Shown: piece by piece, positions 8,450 through 16,823 of the stretch
Numbering within the stretch: position 1 is the stretch's first letter
How the letters are laid out: each line of letters starts with the position of its first letter
NCBI GenBank assembly: GCA_937892255.1
Contig: CALAUL010000006.1
Location: 7,523 to 71,522 of the forward strand
DNA length: 64,000 nucleotides
Reading direction: 5' to 3'
DNA from: an uncultured Bacteroidales bacterium
GTDB lineage: Bacteria > Bacteroidota > Bacteroidia > Bacteroidales > Marinilabiliaceae
Notes under the pieces: generated by a model
Database searches by the model: none
What the model saw: the letters and a program-made list of their open reading frames with translations, nothing else
What the model was told of the DNA's origin: nothing
Made by a program: the position numbers and the translations under genes

Positions 8450-10105
8450 TCAAATTTTCCGAATTATTTTGTCTAAGTTTTTCATTTGATCCGAGAGTAA
8501 CACCTCTGAGATTTCATTAGCTCCCAACGTATAGTACTGGAATACAGACATCGTCTTCTTCAAATCTCGATACCATTCTTTTTTTGACAAAGATGTGTTT
8601 CGTATCATCGCACATTCACAACAGTCACTTATCTTTTGTTCGAAATCACGACTGCCTATGTATTCATACATCGCATCATGAATCAATTCCTCTTCTCTGT
8701 TACTTGGCTTCTTATCTTGCATAACACGATTTACAATCTTTAATATCGACATCATCTGTTCTTCTGAGAAATGCATCTTTTTTATCATTGCAGATAGCTC
8801 TGATGACAAATCTTCTGCCATTTTAGGAAGTTCATTTGAAATGAATATCATTATCATGGCGACCTTGCATGTCATCTTCATTATAATATCTTCTTGTTGT
8901 CTTTCGATCAAAAGATCTACACTCTTCATCAATGATTCAAACCTGTTTTTGAAACATGTTACCCCCAACTTATCTATTGCCACAATGACCATATCTGCCA
9001 TGTCCTTAATTTTCAACAATTGTATTTGTTGCAACATGATAGTATTAGGTCTGTACAACGAACCTCCTTCCGAATATTCCGGACGCAAACGTTTTACAAA
9101 GTACATGTCTATTTCTCCCTTGTACTTCACTGGCATCTTTCCTCTGTATTCACATTCGAAATAGTCTTTTATCTTTTCGTACGTATCACTGGTAATGTTT
9201 ATCTCTCCCGGCTCGCTTGATGACTCCATTCGAGATGCAATGTTTACAGAATCTCCCCAAATATCAAAAGCTTTCTTCTTAAATCCCAACGTGCCCGAAA
9301 TGACAGGACCGGTATTTATTCCTATGCGAATATTCCAAAAATTACTTGATAAAGATTGTCTGTTATTAACGTAGGCTATCATTCCAAGAGCAACCAAAAC
9401 AACCTCTATCGGATTAGCACTGTCGACATCAGGGACTCCGCCCGCACACATATACGAGTCTCCTATCGTCTTGATTTTCTCGACACTATACTTCTCTACC
9501 AACTCGTCGAAATATATAAAATAACGATCCAACTCATCTACCAACTGCTCAGGATTCATCGTTTCGACAATCTTTGTAAATCCTTGAATATCGGCAAATA
9601 GAACCGTGACGCAATCAAATTTCTTTGTGCGACGGATGGATGCTGTCTCCATTTGACTTATCTCCAAAGTCTTTGAACGCTTCTTGTATCCACGCAATAC
9701 CAGAAAAAAAATCAATAATGCAACGCCGATACCTATATATATCACGAGCGAATAATCAGTTTCCGACTTGAAAAAAATAGAAATTTCTGTTTTTCTTCCG
9801 GATTCTGACCGAATTTCCACCTTACTTTTTTCTAAAGAAGACGTTTTTATAATCACCGACGACAATTGTGTCTGTAATTCATTCAGAGTATCTCCCTCTT
9901 CAGATTTCTGAATTATTATAAATGGCGAATGAAACGAATCATTCGTTGTCCACGTCAGAGAAACACTTTCCCCAGACGTCTCTATTTGTCTATTAGCCAA
10001 TACCTTATAATTGTCCGAGTCATCACTGTAATACACATTTTGCCCCGACATGGAAGTGCATAAAACCAATAAAAAAGCACCTAAAAACCATCTAAATTTT
10101 CTCAT
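8450..10105 (-). CDS. Membrane-bound class III adenylate cyclase
   Basis: 551 residues. Signal peptide about 1-21, a periplasmic beta-rich part to about 120, a membrane helix near 122-140, then a class III cyclase domain (about 160-330). Metal ligands are in TVLFADIQGFT and in the IGDSYMCAGG block. Lys before IGDS (KTIGDS) and Asp in FDIWGDSVN are the pair that select ATP over GTP, and Asn/Arg in SVNIASRME are the transition-state residues. All catalytic positions are present, so it should make cAMP. The C-terminal 200 residues are helical and not recognised. It faces the universal stress gene divergently. Confidence 0.88.
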   Translation of the reverse strand: MRKFRWFLGAFLLVLCTSMSGQNVYYSDDSDNYKVLANRQIETSGESVSLTWTTNDSFHSPFIIIQKSEEGDTLNELQTQLSSVIIKTSSLEKSKVEIRSESGRKTEISIFFKSETDYSLVIYIGIGVALLIFFLVLRGYKKRSKTLEISQMETASIRRTKKFDCVTVLFADIQGFTKIVETMNPEQLVDELDRYFIYFDELVEKYSVEKIKTIGDSYMCAGGVPDVDSANPIEVVLVALGMIAYVNNRQSLSSNFWNIRIGINTGPVISGTLGFKKKAFDIWGDSVNIASRMESSSEPGEINITSDTYEKIKDYFECEYRGKMPVKYKGEIDMYFVKRLRPEYSEGGSLYRPNTIMLQQIQLLKIKDMADMVIVAIDKLGVTCFKNRFESLMKSVDLLIERQQEDIIMKMTCKVAMIMIFISNELPKMAEDLSSELSAMIKKMHFSEEQMMSILKIVNRVMQDKKPSNREEELIHDAMYEYIGSRDFEQKISDCCECAMIRNTSLSKKEWYRDLKKTMSVFQYYTLGANEISEVLLSDQMKNLDKIIRKI

Positions 10106-10209
10106 ATTTTTCCCTTTTAAAACTTATCATTTTAAAATAATCCGCAATTTACTTTTTTTTTTATAAATAAACTACTAATTTTAACGATTGAAAAAACAAA
10201 CTTACATTT

Positions 10210-11037
10210 ATGGGGTCTTACACTGATACAATAATCGTTCCGTACGACTTTACGGAAAAAGCCAATTGCGCTGTAAAACATGCTGCAGTAGTGGCTCGAA
10301 ACATGAATGCCGAACTTGTGTTGCTCCACATTGTCAAAAAAGAGAGCCAACAGTCAGAAGTTTATGGGCAATTGGAGTCTATAGCTGAAAAAGTTAAATC
10401 AGAAGAGAATGTCGGAGTGCGACAAATAGTCAGAGAGGGTACAATCTTCAAGACAATCAACGAAGTTGTAGACGAACAAAAGGGTGTACTCGTCGTAATG
10501 GGTACTCATGGAATGAAAGGTATGCAAAAACTTACCGGAAGCTGGGCTCTTAAGGTAATAGTCGGGTGCCACGTCCCTTACCTTATCGTTCAAAAAGATC
10601 CAGAATATACAACTCCGACAAACATACTTTTCCCTATTGACTACAAATTGGAAACAAAGGAAAAGCTTAAATGGGTCAGCATGTTGAACTACATCAATAA
10701 TATCAACGTTTGCCTATTTGCACAACAAGGCAACGGACCGATGTACGACAATCCGACGAAGGCAAACATGACTTTCAGCAAGCGTTATCTTGATGAACGA
10801 GGTATACCATATACCGTTAATTGGACAGACAAACGTGGCTCGTTCTATGACATAACTCTCAACTATGCTAGAGAGAATAATATCGGTGTCATAATGATAA
10901 CGACAACGCGAGACATTGCTTTCCACGACTACATCTTGGGTGCAAACGAGCAATCTATCATTGCCAACGAAGCCCAAATACCAGTATTTGTAGTTAATCC
11001 TCGCGCTGAAGTAAAGTTAGCATACACAAACTTCTAA
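10210..11037 (+). CDS. Universal stress protein with two tandem UspA domains
   Basis: 275 residues. The first UspA domain starts at DTIIVPYDFTEKANCAVKHA and contains VVMGTHGMKGMQKLTGS, a variant of the Gx2Gx9G(S/T) ATP-binding pattern. The second runs from about 140 (NILFPIDYKLETKEKL) to VFVVNPRAEV and lacks a clear P-loop. Such duplicated proteins are common in Bacteroidetes and are linked to stress and redox adaptation, usually as nucleotide-binding dimers in the cytoplasm. The gene stands alone and is followed by a strong terminator. Confidence 0.87.
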   Translation: MGSYTDTIIVPYDFTEKANCAVKHAAVVARNMNAELVLLHIVKKESQQSEVYGQLESIAEKVKSEENVGVRQIVREGTIFKTINEVVDEQKGVLVVMGTHGMKGMQKLTGSWALKVIVGCHVPYLIVQKDPEYTTPTNILFPIDYKLETKEKLKWVSMLNYINNINVCLFAQQGNGPMYDNPTKANMTFSKRYLDERGIPYTVNWTDKRGSFYDITLNYARENNIGVIMITTTRDIAFHDYILGANEQSIIANEAQIPVFVVNPRAEVKLAYTNF

Positions 11038-11068
11038 ACGACAAATATCTATTAACCAAATAATAACG

Positions 11069-11094
11069 AGGCGGACTAATTATCCGCCTTTTTT
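11069..11094 (+). terminator. Rho-independent terminator after the universal stress gene
   Basis: AGGCGGA (11069-11075) pairs perfectly with TCCGCCT (11083-11089) across a 7-nt loop, followed by a T tract. The rdgB start codon is only 9 bases after the T tract. Confidence 0.85.
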
Positions 11095-11102
11095 ATAAAC
11101 CT

Positions 11103-11687
11103 ATGACTGAGTTACTTTTTGCCTCACAAAACAAAAACAAATCAAAAGAACTTACTGAAATACTTGGACAAGACTATAAGATATTGTCCTTGGCAGATTT
11201 GAACTACAACGAAGATATCGACGAAACAGGTTTGACGTTAGAAGAAAATGCTCTGATTAAAGCCAGACATATCTATAATATGTATCACAAACCATGTATA
11301 GCCGATGATTCGGGGCTTGAAGTGGAGGTTCTAAATGGAGAACCAGGTGTTTATAGTGCTCGATATTCAGGAGCCGACAATAACTCTCTCGCCAACATGT
11401 CCAAACTCCTACAAAAGTTGGACGGAGAGATAAACAGAAACGCACAATTTCGCACCGTCATTGCTTTTGTATCTTCACAAGGCGAATTCCTATTCGAAGG
11501 CATCGTAAAAGGAGTCATCACTACAGAGATGAAAGGCTCCGAAGGCTTTGGATATGACCCAATATTTCAACCAACATTTGGCAACGGATTGACTTTTGCC
11601 CAAATGTCACCAGCAGAAAAAAACAACATTAGCCACAGAGCTATGGCTGTAAAGAAATTCGTAACATTTTTAAAAAACAACAGATGA
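11103..11687 (+). CDS. rdgB: Non-canonical purine NTP pyrophosphatase (XTP/dITP diphosphatase)
   Basis: 194 residues, matching the HAM1/RdgB family throughout: LLFASQNKNKSKELTEIL at the start (substrate loop), IADDSGLEVEVLNGEPGV (catalytic and metal residues), EGFGYDPIF and NISHRAMA near the C-terminus. It hydrolyses dITP, XTP and related bases to monophosphates so that they are not built into DNA. Its last four bases overlap the start of the next gene (ATGA), so the PorZ-like gene is translationally coupled to it. Confidence 0.95.
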   Translation: MTELLFASQNKNKSKELTEILGQDYKILSLADLNYNEDIDETGLTLEENALIKARHIYNMYHKPCIADDSGLEVEVLNGEPGVYSARYSGADNNSLANMSKLLQKLDGEINRNAQFRTVIAFVSSQGEFLFEGIVKGVITTEMKGSEGFGYDPIFQPTFGNGLTFAQMSPAEKNNISHRAMAVKKFVTFLKNNR

Positions 11688-14014
11688 ACAAAAAACTCAT
11701 ATTGTTTCTTTCCTTATTCAACCCTTTTATTTTGCTCTTCTCTAATGCACAATGGGACGAACATTATCAATGGACATCTTGTTCCTTCTCAGGCTTTTAT
11801 AACGACACTCCTTTTGCCGGTCATAGTTTGGGACTGTACGCAAAAGAAGACAATACAATTAATAAAATAAGCAAAACTACGATTCTTTCCGATTCGGGCA
11901 TAAGCGCAGTTTTAAGTAATGATACACATATATATATAGGATATAGCAATGGAAATATCGACATCATCAACATGTCAGAGGGTTCTACAACCAATATTCC
12001 CGAATTGAAAACCAACGAATTGATACAAGACAAAACTATCAACTCATTATTTCTTCACAACAACACTCTTTATTGTGCAAGCAATTCCGGCATATTCGTC
12101 ATAGACCTTCCAAAACAAGAGATTAAAACTCTATACAAAGTATCCCAAACTAATGCAAAAATAAATGCTATTACTATAGCTAATGACTCTCTATATGCCG
12201 CAACCGCAAATGGTCTGTTCGTAGCAAGTTTAAAAAACAATCTTCTCGAAGACCATAACAACTGGAACTTATCTCACGACATTGATACTGTCTGCTCGGA
12301 CATAACTACATTCGATTCAAAAGTCTTTGTCGCTTTAGGAAACAAAGACAAGAAAAACATTATTACCATAATTAGTTCAAACTCGGCTCCATCTAACTTA
12401 ACTTCATCTTCGGCTTTTAGAGGATTTAGCACAAATGCCGATGCTTTGGCTATCGTCAACAGCAACAATATCAAAATTTATGACAAGTCATTAAAGAACA
12501 TTGCTTCTGTAACATCATACAAATTTTCGGATTCTTCAAAAACTCCCAATATCCGCAGTGCTGTTCTTAAAAACAACTCATTTGCCATTGCCGATGGAAA
12601 GTTAGGCTTGGTTACTTGTGATATTAATGGTAACAACGCCTCTTCTACTTCACTAAACGGACCTACAAACAATAATAGTTTTAAAGTATTCGCAACCGAA
12701 AAAGCTGTATATATCTTGGGAGGAGGTATAAATAACGAATACAACAACAAGAACATAACGCCCACTCTGCATATCTACAGCGAAAATAAATGGACAACCT
12801 CAACCGCTAAGGGCAAAGACTTAATTAATATATGCAACGACCCCAACAACCCAGATTCCATATATGCTTCTCTTTGGGGCTCAGGTATATACAAAATAGA
12901 AAATCAAAAGTTATCCACCAACTACCATGCCTACAATTCTGCATTGGTAGATATTTTTGAAGGCAATTCGTACGTCAGAGTCAACGCTATCACATACGAC
13001 AATCATTCCAATCTCATAGTAACAAATGCCGGTGTCAAACCCGGGCTCTGGATAAAGACCCAACAAAATGATTGGTATCCGCTGTCGTATATCCCGACAG
13101 ATATTTGCCATTCGACGAAAGATATGATTCATACTCGTAACAACAACTCATGGTTAATCATATCTCCAATGAGCAATCAGTACGGAGGCTTGTTTGTGTT
13201 TAACACTAACGGTACCATTGAAGACGATTCTGATGATATGTACAGAGCCAAATCTACTGTTACGAGTGAAAGTCGCAACTATGGAGATCTTAAACTGATT
13301 GACTCAAATGGCGAGACATTGGCCTCGCTTGTGAATGCCGTAGCTGAAGATAAAAATGGCACAATATGGATTGGCACCGAAGTCGGAATTATTGTCTTCT
13401 ATGATGACGCTTCGATATTTGACACTCCTCAACCGGTATTCCATCGCATCAAAGTGCCGCGCAACGATGGAACCAATAATGCCGACTATCTTCTTGACGG
13501 CGTTGATGTGACCGCTATTACTGTCGATGGAGCAAACAATAAATGGATAGGGACCAAAACGGAAGGTATCTTCCTTGTTGATGAGACCGGACTTAATACT
13601 CTTGAGCACTTCAATACAAAAAATAGTCCTTTGCCCACAAACGAGATATCTTCAATATCTATTCACCCTACAACAGGAGAAGTTTTCATCGCCACTCCGT
13701 TGGGAACTCTATCTTATAAGAACTATGTTAACGAATCCTCTAATAGTTTATCGGAGATAAAAGTATACCCCAATCCTATTCGACCAGAGTATGATAACGT
13801 GATAAGGGTAAAAGGGTTTACCCATGATTGTTCTGTAAAAATAACTGATATTGCCGGAAGACTTGTTTACGAAACAAAGTCACAGGGCGGTACGGCTATT
13901 TGGAACAAAGAGACCGTCTCCGGGCTCAGACTAAAGTCTGGTGTTTATCTTGTCTGGGCTACGGACAAAGAGGGCAAAGAATCTGTCGTAAGCAAAATAC
14001 TACTGATGAAATAA
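11684..14014 (+). CDS. PorZ-like type IX secretion protein (beta-propellers plus C-terminal sorting domain)
   Basis: 776 residues: a signal peptide (to about residue 22), about 650 residues of short beta-propeller-type repeats (for example LYCASNSGIFVIDL, IYAATANGLFVA-like strands, GTIWIGTEVGIIVFYDD, NKWIGTKTEGIFLVDE), and a C-terminal domain from about 690 with YPNPIRP, VKITDIAGRLVYE and the terminal KILLMK. That end is typical of type A type IX sorting domains. The overall plan and length match PorZ of Porphyromonas, a surface part of the type IX system thought to act with the sortase PorU in handling A-LPS. Overlap with rdgB supports an operon. A generic two-component-type propeller protein is the alternative. 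Confidence 0.7.
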   Translation: MNKKLILFLSLFNPFILLFSNAQWDEHYQWTSCSFSGFYNDTPFAGHSLGLYAKEDNTINKISKTTILSDSGISAVLSNDTHIYIGYSNGNIDIINMSEGSTTNIPELKTNELIQDKTINSLFLHNNTLYCASNSGIFVIDLPKQEIKTLYKVSQTNAKINAITIANDSLYAATANGLFVASLKNNLLEDHNNWNLSHDIDTVCSDITTFDSKVFVALGNKDKKNIITIISSNSAPSNLTSSSAFRGFSTNADALAIVNSNNIKIYDKSLKNIASVTSYKFSDSSKTPNIRSAVLKNNSFAIADGKLGLVTCDINGNNASSTSLNGPTNNNSFKVFATEKAVYILGGGINNEYNNKNITPTLHIYSENKWTTSTAKGKDLINICNDPNNPDSIYASLWGSGIYKIENQKLSTNYHAYNSALVDIFEGNSYVRVNAITYDNHSNLIVTNAGVKPGLWIKTQQNDWYPLSYIPTDICHSTKDMIHTRNNNSWLIISPMSNQYGGLFVFNTNGTIEDDSDDMYRAKSTVTSESRNYGDLKLIDSNGETLASLVNAVAEDKNGTIWIGTEVGIIVFYDDASIFDTPQPVFHRIKVPRNDGTNNADYLLDGVDVTAITVDGANNKWIGTKTEGIFLVDETGLNTLEHFNTKNSPLPTNEISSISIHPTTGEVFIATPLGTLSYKNYVNESSNSLSEIKVYPNPIRPEYDNVIRVKGFTHDCSVKITDIAGRLVYETKSQGGTAIWNKETVSGLRLKSGVYLVWATDKEGKESVVSKILLMK

Positions 14015-14023
14015 CCAAACATC

Positions 14024-14069
14024 AAAAAAGAGAGGCTGTCATTTGGATTGATATGACAGCCTATTTTTA
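14024..14069. terminator. Bidirectional terminator between convergent genes
   Basis: AGGCTGTCAT (14033-14042) and ATGACAGCCT (14053-14062) form a perfect 10-bp stem with a 10-nt loop. A tract of A lies on the left (14024-14029) and T on the right (14064-14068), so it can end transcripts from either side. Confidence 0.85.
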
Positions 14070-14615
14070 TGCTAAGAGCAACAATAATTCGTCACTTAAT
14101 ATATCACATGGTTTACACACTTCCGGACTCCAATGCCCGTTATCTATCAGATGTTTCTTCAAGAATAAAAAGTATGTTATCGGGAACTCGTTCTTTTGCC
14201 ATTGCTGTGCGTAATTAAGCAAACCTGTCTGCTTCACAAAGCTATCCAACTCGCTCACTATACACTGCACAAACTCTACATACGGGCATACAAACGACAA
14301 GAGTTCGACTTCGTCATCTTCAAAAAATCCTAACGATTTCGTTATTTTTATCAATAAGTCCTGATTGCCGTCTACGGATAAGAACCAATTTAAACTATCA
14401 GTGCCACTATACCACACCACATGACACGAGTTTTCTTCTCCCCATAAATGTGAAGGTGTAGTAATCAATGTTACCATGCCATGTAACAAATCCCCCAACG
14501 GATTGCATACGTTATCTAATTGAAATTCAACCTCTGTACCTCCACATACGAACTTTGCATGTGCTGTCCCGGGAACTCCAAGAGCAAACGAAAATATAGG
14601 CTTATCGGCATCCAT
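14067..14615 (-). CDS. Protein of unknown function
   Basis: 182 residues, not recognised. It is acidic overall, has no signal peptide or membrane helix, and has several Cys (VCGG, VCNPLG, VCPY, VCKPCD); the CxxC near the C-terminus could bind metal but is not a known motif I can name. The first 60 residues look beta-rich, the rest helical. It is the last gene before a bidirectional terminator and lies 72 bp beyond the sigma-54-type regulator gene, with a possible promoter of its own. Coding status is supported by clean length, start and terminator placement. Confidence 0.6.
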   Translation of the reverse strand: MDADKPIFSFALGVPGTAHAKFVCGGTEVEFQLDNVCNPLGDLLHGMVTLITTPSHLWGEENSCHVVWYSGTDSLNWFLSVDGNQDLLIKITKSLGFFEDDEVELLSFVCPYVEFVQCIVSELDSFVKQTGLLNYAQQWQKNEFPITYFLFLKKHLIDNGHWSPEVCKPCDILSDELLLLLA

Positions 14616-14643
14616 TTGTTTATTGATAGTAACGTTACGGCCT

Positions 14644-14651
14644 CAAATATA
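14644..14651 (-). promoter_or_regulatory. Possible -7 element for the unknown gene at 14067-14615
   Basis: The minus strand reads TATATTTG (TAnnTTTG), about 28 bases before the ATG. No well-spaced -33 element is visible, so this is tentative. Confidence 0.35.
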
Positions 14652-14687
14652 CCAATTAATTATCTACAATTCACTCATTTTAACAAA

Positions 14688-15851
14688 TTAATTTAATGGT
14701 CGGGCATAATCTTCTACATCTTTTTTTGATATTTCTACTTCTCCAAGTATCGCCAATCGCTCTATAACGTTCCTAAACTCTCTGATATTACCGGTCCAAT
14801 TAATTTCTTGAAGGGCTTCTATTGCTTCCTTTGATATTGTCTTATTGGGTATATTCAAGTCTTGTTTTACCAACTCTAAGAAGTAGTCGGCCAAGGCTGG
14901 TATGTCGCTTTTGCGTTCATTCAGCGATGGTACGTTTATCACTATGACACTTAGTCTGTGGTATAGGTCTTCTCTGAAGTTGTTGTTCTTTATCTCTTCT
15001 ATCAGATTTTTATTTGTTGCGGCCAAGACTCTCACATCTACTTTGATGTCTTTGTCGCTACCTACTCTCGAGACGGTACTTTCTTGCAACGCTCTTAACA
15101 CTTTAGCTTGTGCGTCTAGACTCATATCGCCTATTTCGTCCAAGAATATTGTTCCGCCGTTTGCTTGTTCGAATTTTCCTATTCGCTGTTTTATTGCTGA
15201 GGTGAAAGCTCCTTTCTCATGTCCGAAGAGTTCGCTCTCTATCAGTTCCGATGGTATTGCGGCACAGTTGACTTCTACAAAAGGTCCGTTTGCTCTGCCA
15301 CTCTGCTCGTGCAGAGCTCGTGCTACTAATTCTTTTCCCGTTCCGTTGGCTCCCAAGATAAGTACTCGAGCGTCTGTTCCCGCTACCTTGTCTATCACCG
15401 TCTTCATTTTTTCCATAGGTTCAGAACTTCCTACCATCTCGTATTGTCGAGATACTTTCTTTTTGAGCTTTTTCGTTTCGACAACGAGGTCTTTCTTCTC
15501 TATTGCGTTCTTTACTGTTATGAGCAATCGGTTCAAATCCAACGGTTTTTCTATGAAGTCGTATGCTCCTTTTTTTATGGCATCTACAGCTGTATCGATA
15601 TTTCCGTGTCCGGAAATCATCACTACGGGCACATCTGAATTTTTCTCCATTATTAATGACAACACTTCAAGACCGTCCATTTCTGGCATCTTAATGTCGG
15701 TCAGTACCAGGTCATACTTTGTCTCTGCGTATTTTTCGACTCCCTCTTTGCCATTTTCGGCTAAGTCTACTTCATAGCCTTCAAGTTCGAGTATGTCTTT
15801 CAACGTAGTGCGTATGCTTCTTTGATCGTCTATCACTAATATCTTTGCCAT
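14688..15851 (-). CDS. Sigma-54-type response regulator lacking a C-terminal DNA-binding domain
   Basis: 387 residues. Receiver domain 1-118 with phospho-acceptor Asp52 (LVLTDIKMP) and Lys in IEKPL. AAA+ domain about 140-380 with Walker A near ILGANGTGKE and Walker B in GGTIFLDEIGDM. The sigma-54-contact loop reads GAFTSA rather than GAFTGA. The protein stops shortly after the AAA+ lid (VEDYARPLN) with no Fis-type helix-turn-helix, so it probably activates from solution or has another role. It is the third gene after recJ and ppx, 7 bp from ppx. No partner histidine kinase is adjacent. Confidence 0.9.
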   Translation of the reverse strand: MAKILVIDDQRSIRTTLKDILELEGYEVDLAENGKEGVEKYAETKYDLVLTDIKMPEMDGLEVLSLIMEKNSDVPVVMISGHGNIDTAVDAIKKGAYDFIEKPLDLNRLLITVKNAIEKKDLVVETKKLKKKVSRQYEMVGSSEPMEKMKTVIDKVAGTDARVLILGANGTGKELVARALHEQSGRANGPFVEVNCAAIPSELIESELFGHEKGAFTSAIKQRIGKFEQANGGTIFLDEIGDMSLDAQAKVLRALQESTVSRVGSDKDIKVDVRVLAATNKNLIEEIKNNNFREDLYHRLSVIVINVPSLNERKSDIPALADYFLELVKQDLNIPNKTISKEAIEALQEINWTGNIREFRNVIERLAILGEVEISKKDVEDYARPLN

Positions 15852-15858
15852 AAATAAA

Positions 15859-16791
15859 TTATTTTATTTGCCCATTAATATACTGATATACAGCTCCTTG
15901 TTTTAAAGCATAATTACATTGTGTTATTCGCTCGATTCGCATCTCGCGAATTATGAAGTTTATAAATATCGTTCCCGGTATTATCAGTTCTACTCTGGCT
16001 TTGTCCATGTGTGGCATATCTTTTCGCTGTGCTATTGTAGATACTAATAGTTTTCTATGTAGCTCTTCGAAGTTTGCCACCGATATTTCATACGAGGTGG
16101 ACAATTTTACATTCATGCTCGGGTGCTTCATTCCGGCTATCAATCCGGCTATAGTATCGAACGAGCCCGATGTTCCGATGAGCGTTGTCGACGGGTAATT
16201 ATGCAGTGCTTCATACAATGGTGTCAACTCCGAACGTATATATGCTTCCATTTGTTTTATCTCTGGCTGCGTTATGGGGTCTGATGGTGTGAATTTGTCC
16301 AATAGTCGCGATAGTCCCAGCTCAAAGCTGTGTTTCCAGATAATGCCGTCTTTGTTTGCCAATATAAATTCGTTGCTACCTCCGCCTATGTCGAGGATTA
16401 GGACTCTGTCTGTCCCTATAGGCATTACTTGCTTTACTCCATCGTATATGAGTTGTGCTTCTTCATCTCCGCTTACAATCGTAATCTCCAAGCCAAATTT
16501 ATCTTTTATTTGGTTGGCAAAATCGGTTCCGTTCTTGGCGTTGCGCATGACAGATGTACCTATTGCCACTACCTTGTCGACGTTGAAGTTGGCTATAGTC
16601 TCCATGTGATTGGCAATAGCTTTTATTCCTCTTTCTATGGCTTCGGGCAATATTACGCCATCATTGATGCCTCCTTTGCCTAATCGCGCCGCTTCTTTTG
16701 TCGAATAGATTATTTGATAACTATCTTTTTTTACGACAGCTATCGCCAAATTGATGGTGTTGGTACCAATGTCAATAATTGCTAATCTCAT
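15859..16791 (-). CDS. Ppx/GppA phosphatase family protein
   Basis: 310 residues of the ASKHA fold: the start LAIIDIGTNTINLAIA is the phosphate-1 loop and LILDIGGGSNEFI the phosphate-2 loop. Length equals the single-domain exopolyphosphatase/guanosine pentaphosphate phosphohydrolase form, without the C-terminal HD-like extension of E. coli Ppx. It likely cleaves polyphosphate or pppGpp in the cytoplasm. It lies between recJ (32 bp) and the sigma-54-type regulator (7 bp), so the three are probably co-transcribed. Confidence 0.9.
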   Translation of the reverse strand: MRLAIIDIGTNTINLAIAVVKKDSYQIIYSTKEAARLGKGGINDGVILPEAIERGIKAIANHMETIANFNVDKVVAIGTSVMRNAKNGTDFANQIKDKFGLEITIVSGDEEAQLIYDGVKQVMPIGTDRVLILDIGGGSNEFILANKDGIIWKHSFELGLSRLLDKFTPSDPITQPEIKQMEAYIRSELTPLYEALHNYPSTTLIGTSGSFDTIAGLIAGMKHPSMNVKLSTSYEISVANFEELHRKLLVSTIAQRKDMPHMDKARVELIIPGTIFINFIIREMRIERITQCNYALKQGAVYQYINGQIK

Positions 16792-16823
16792 CTTTATTTT
16801 TATGACTTGTTACTTTACTATGA

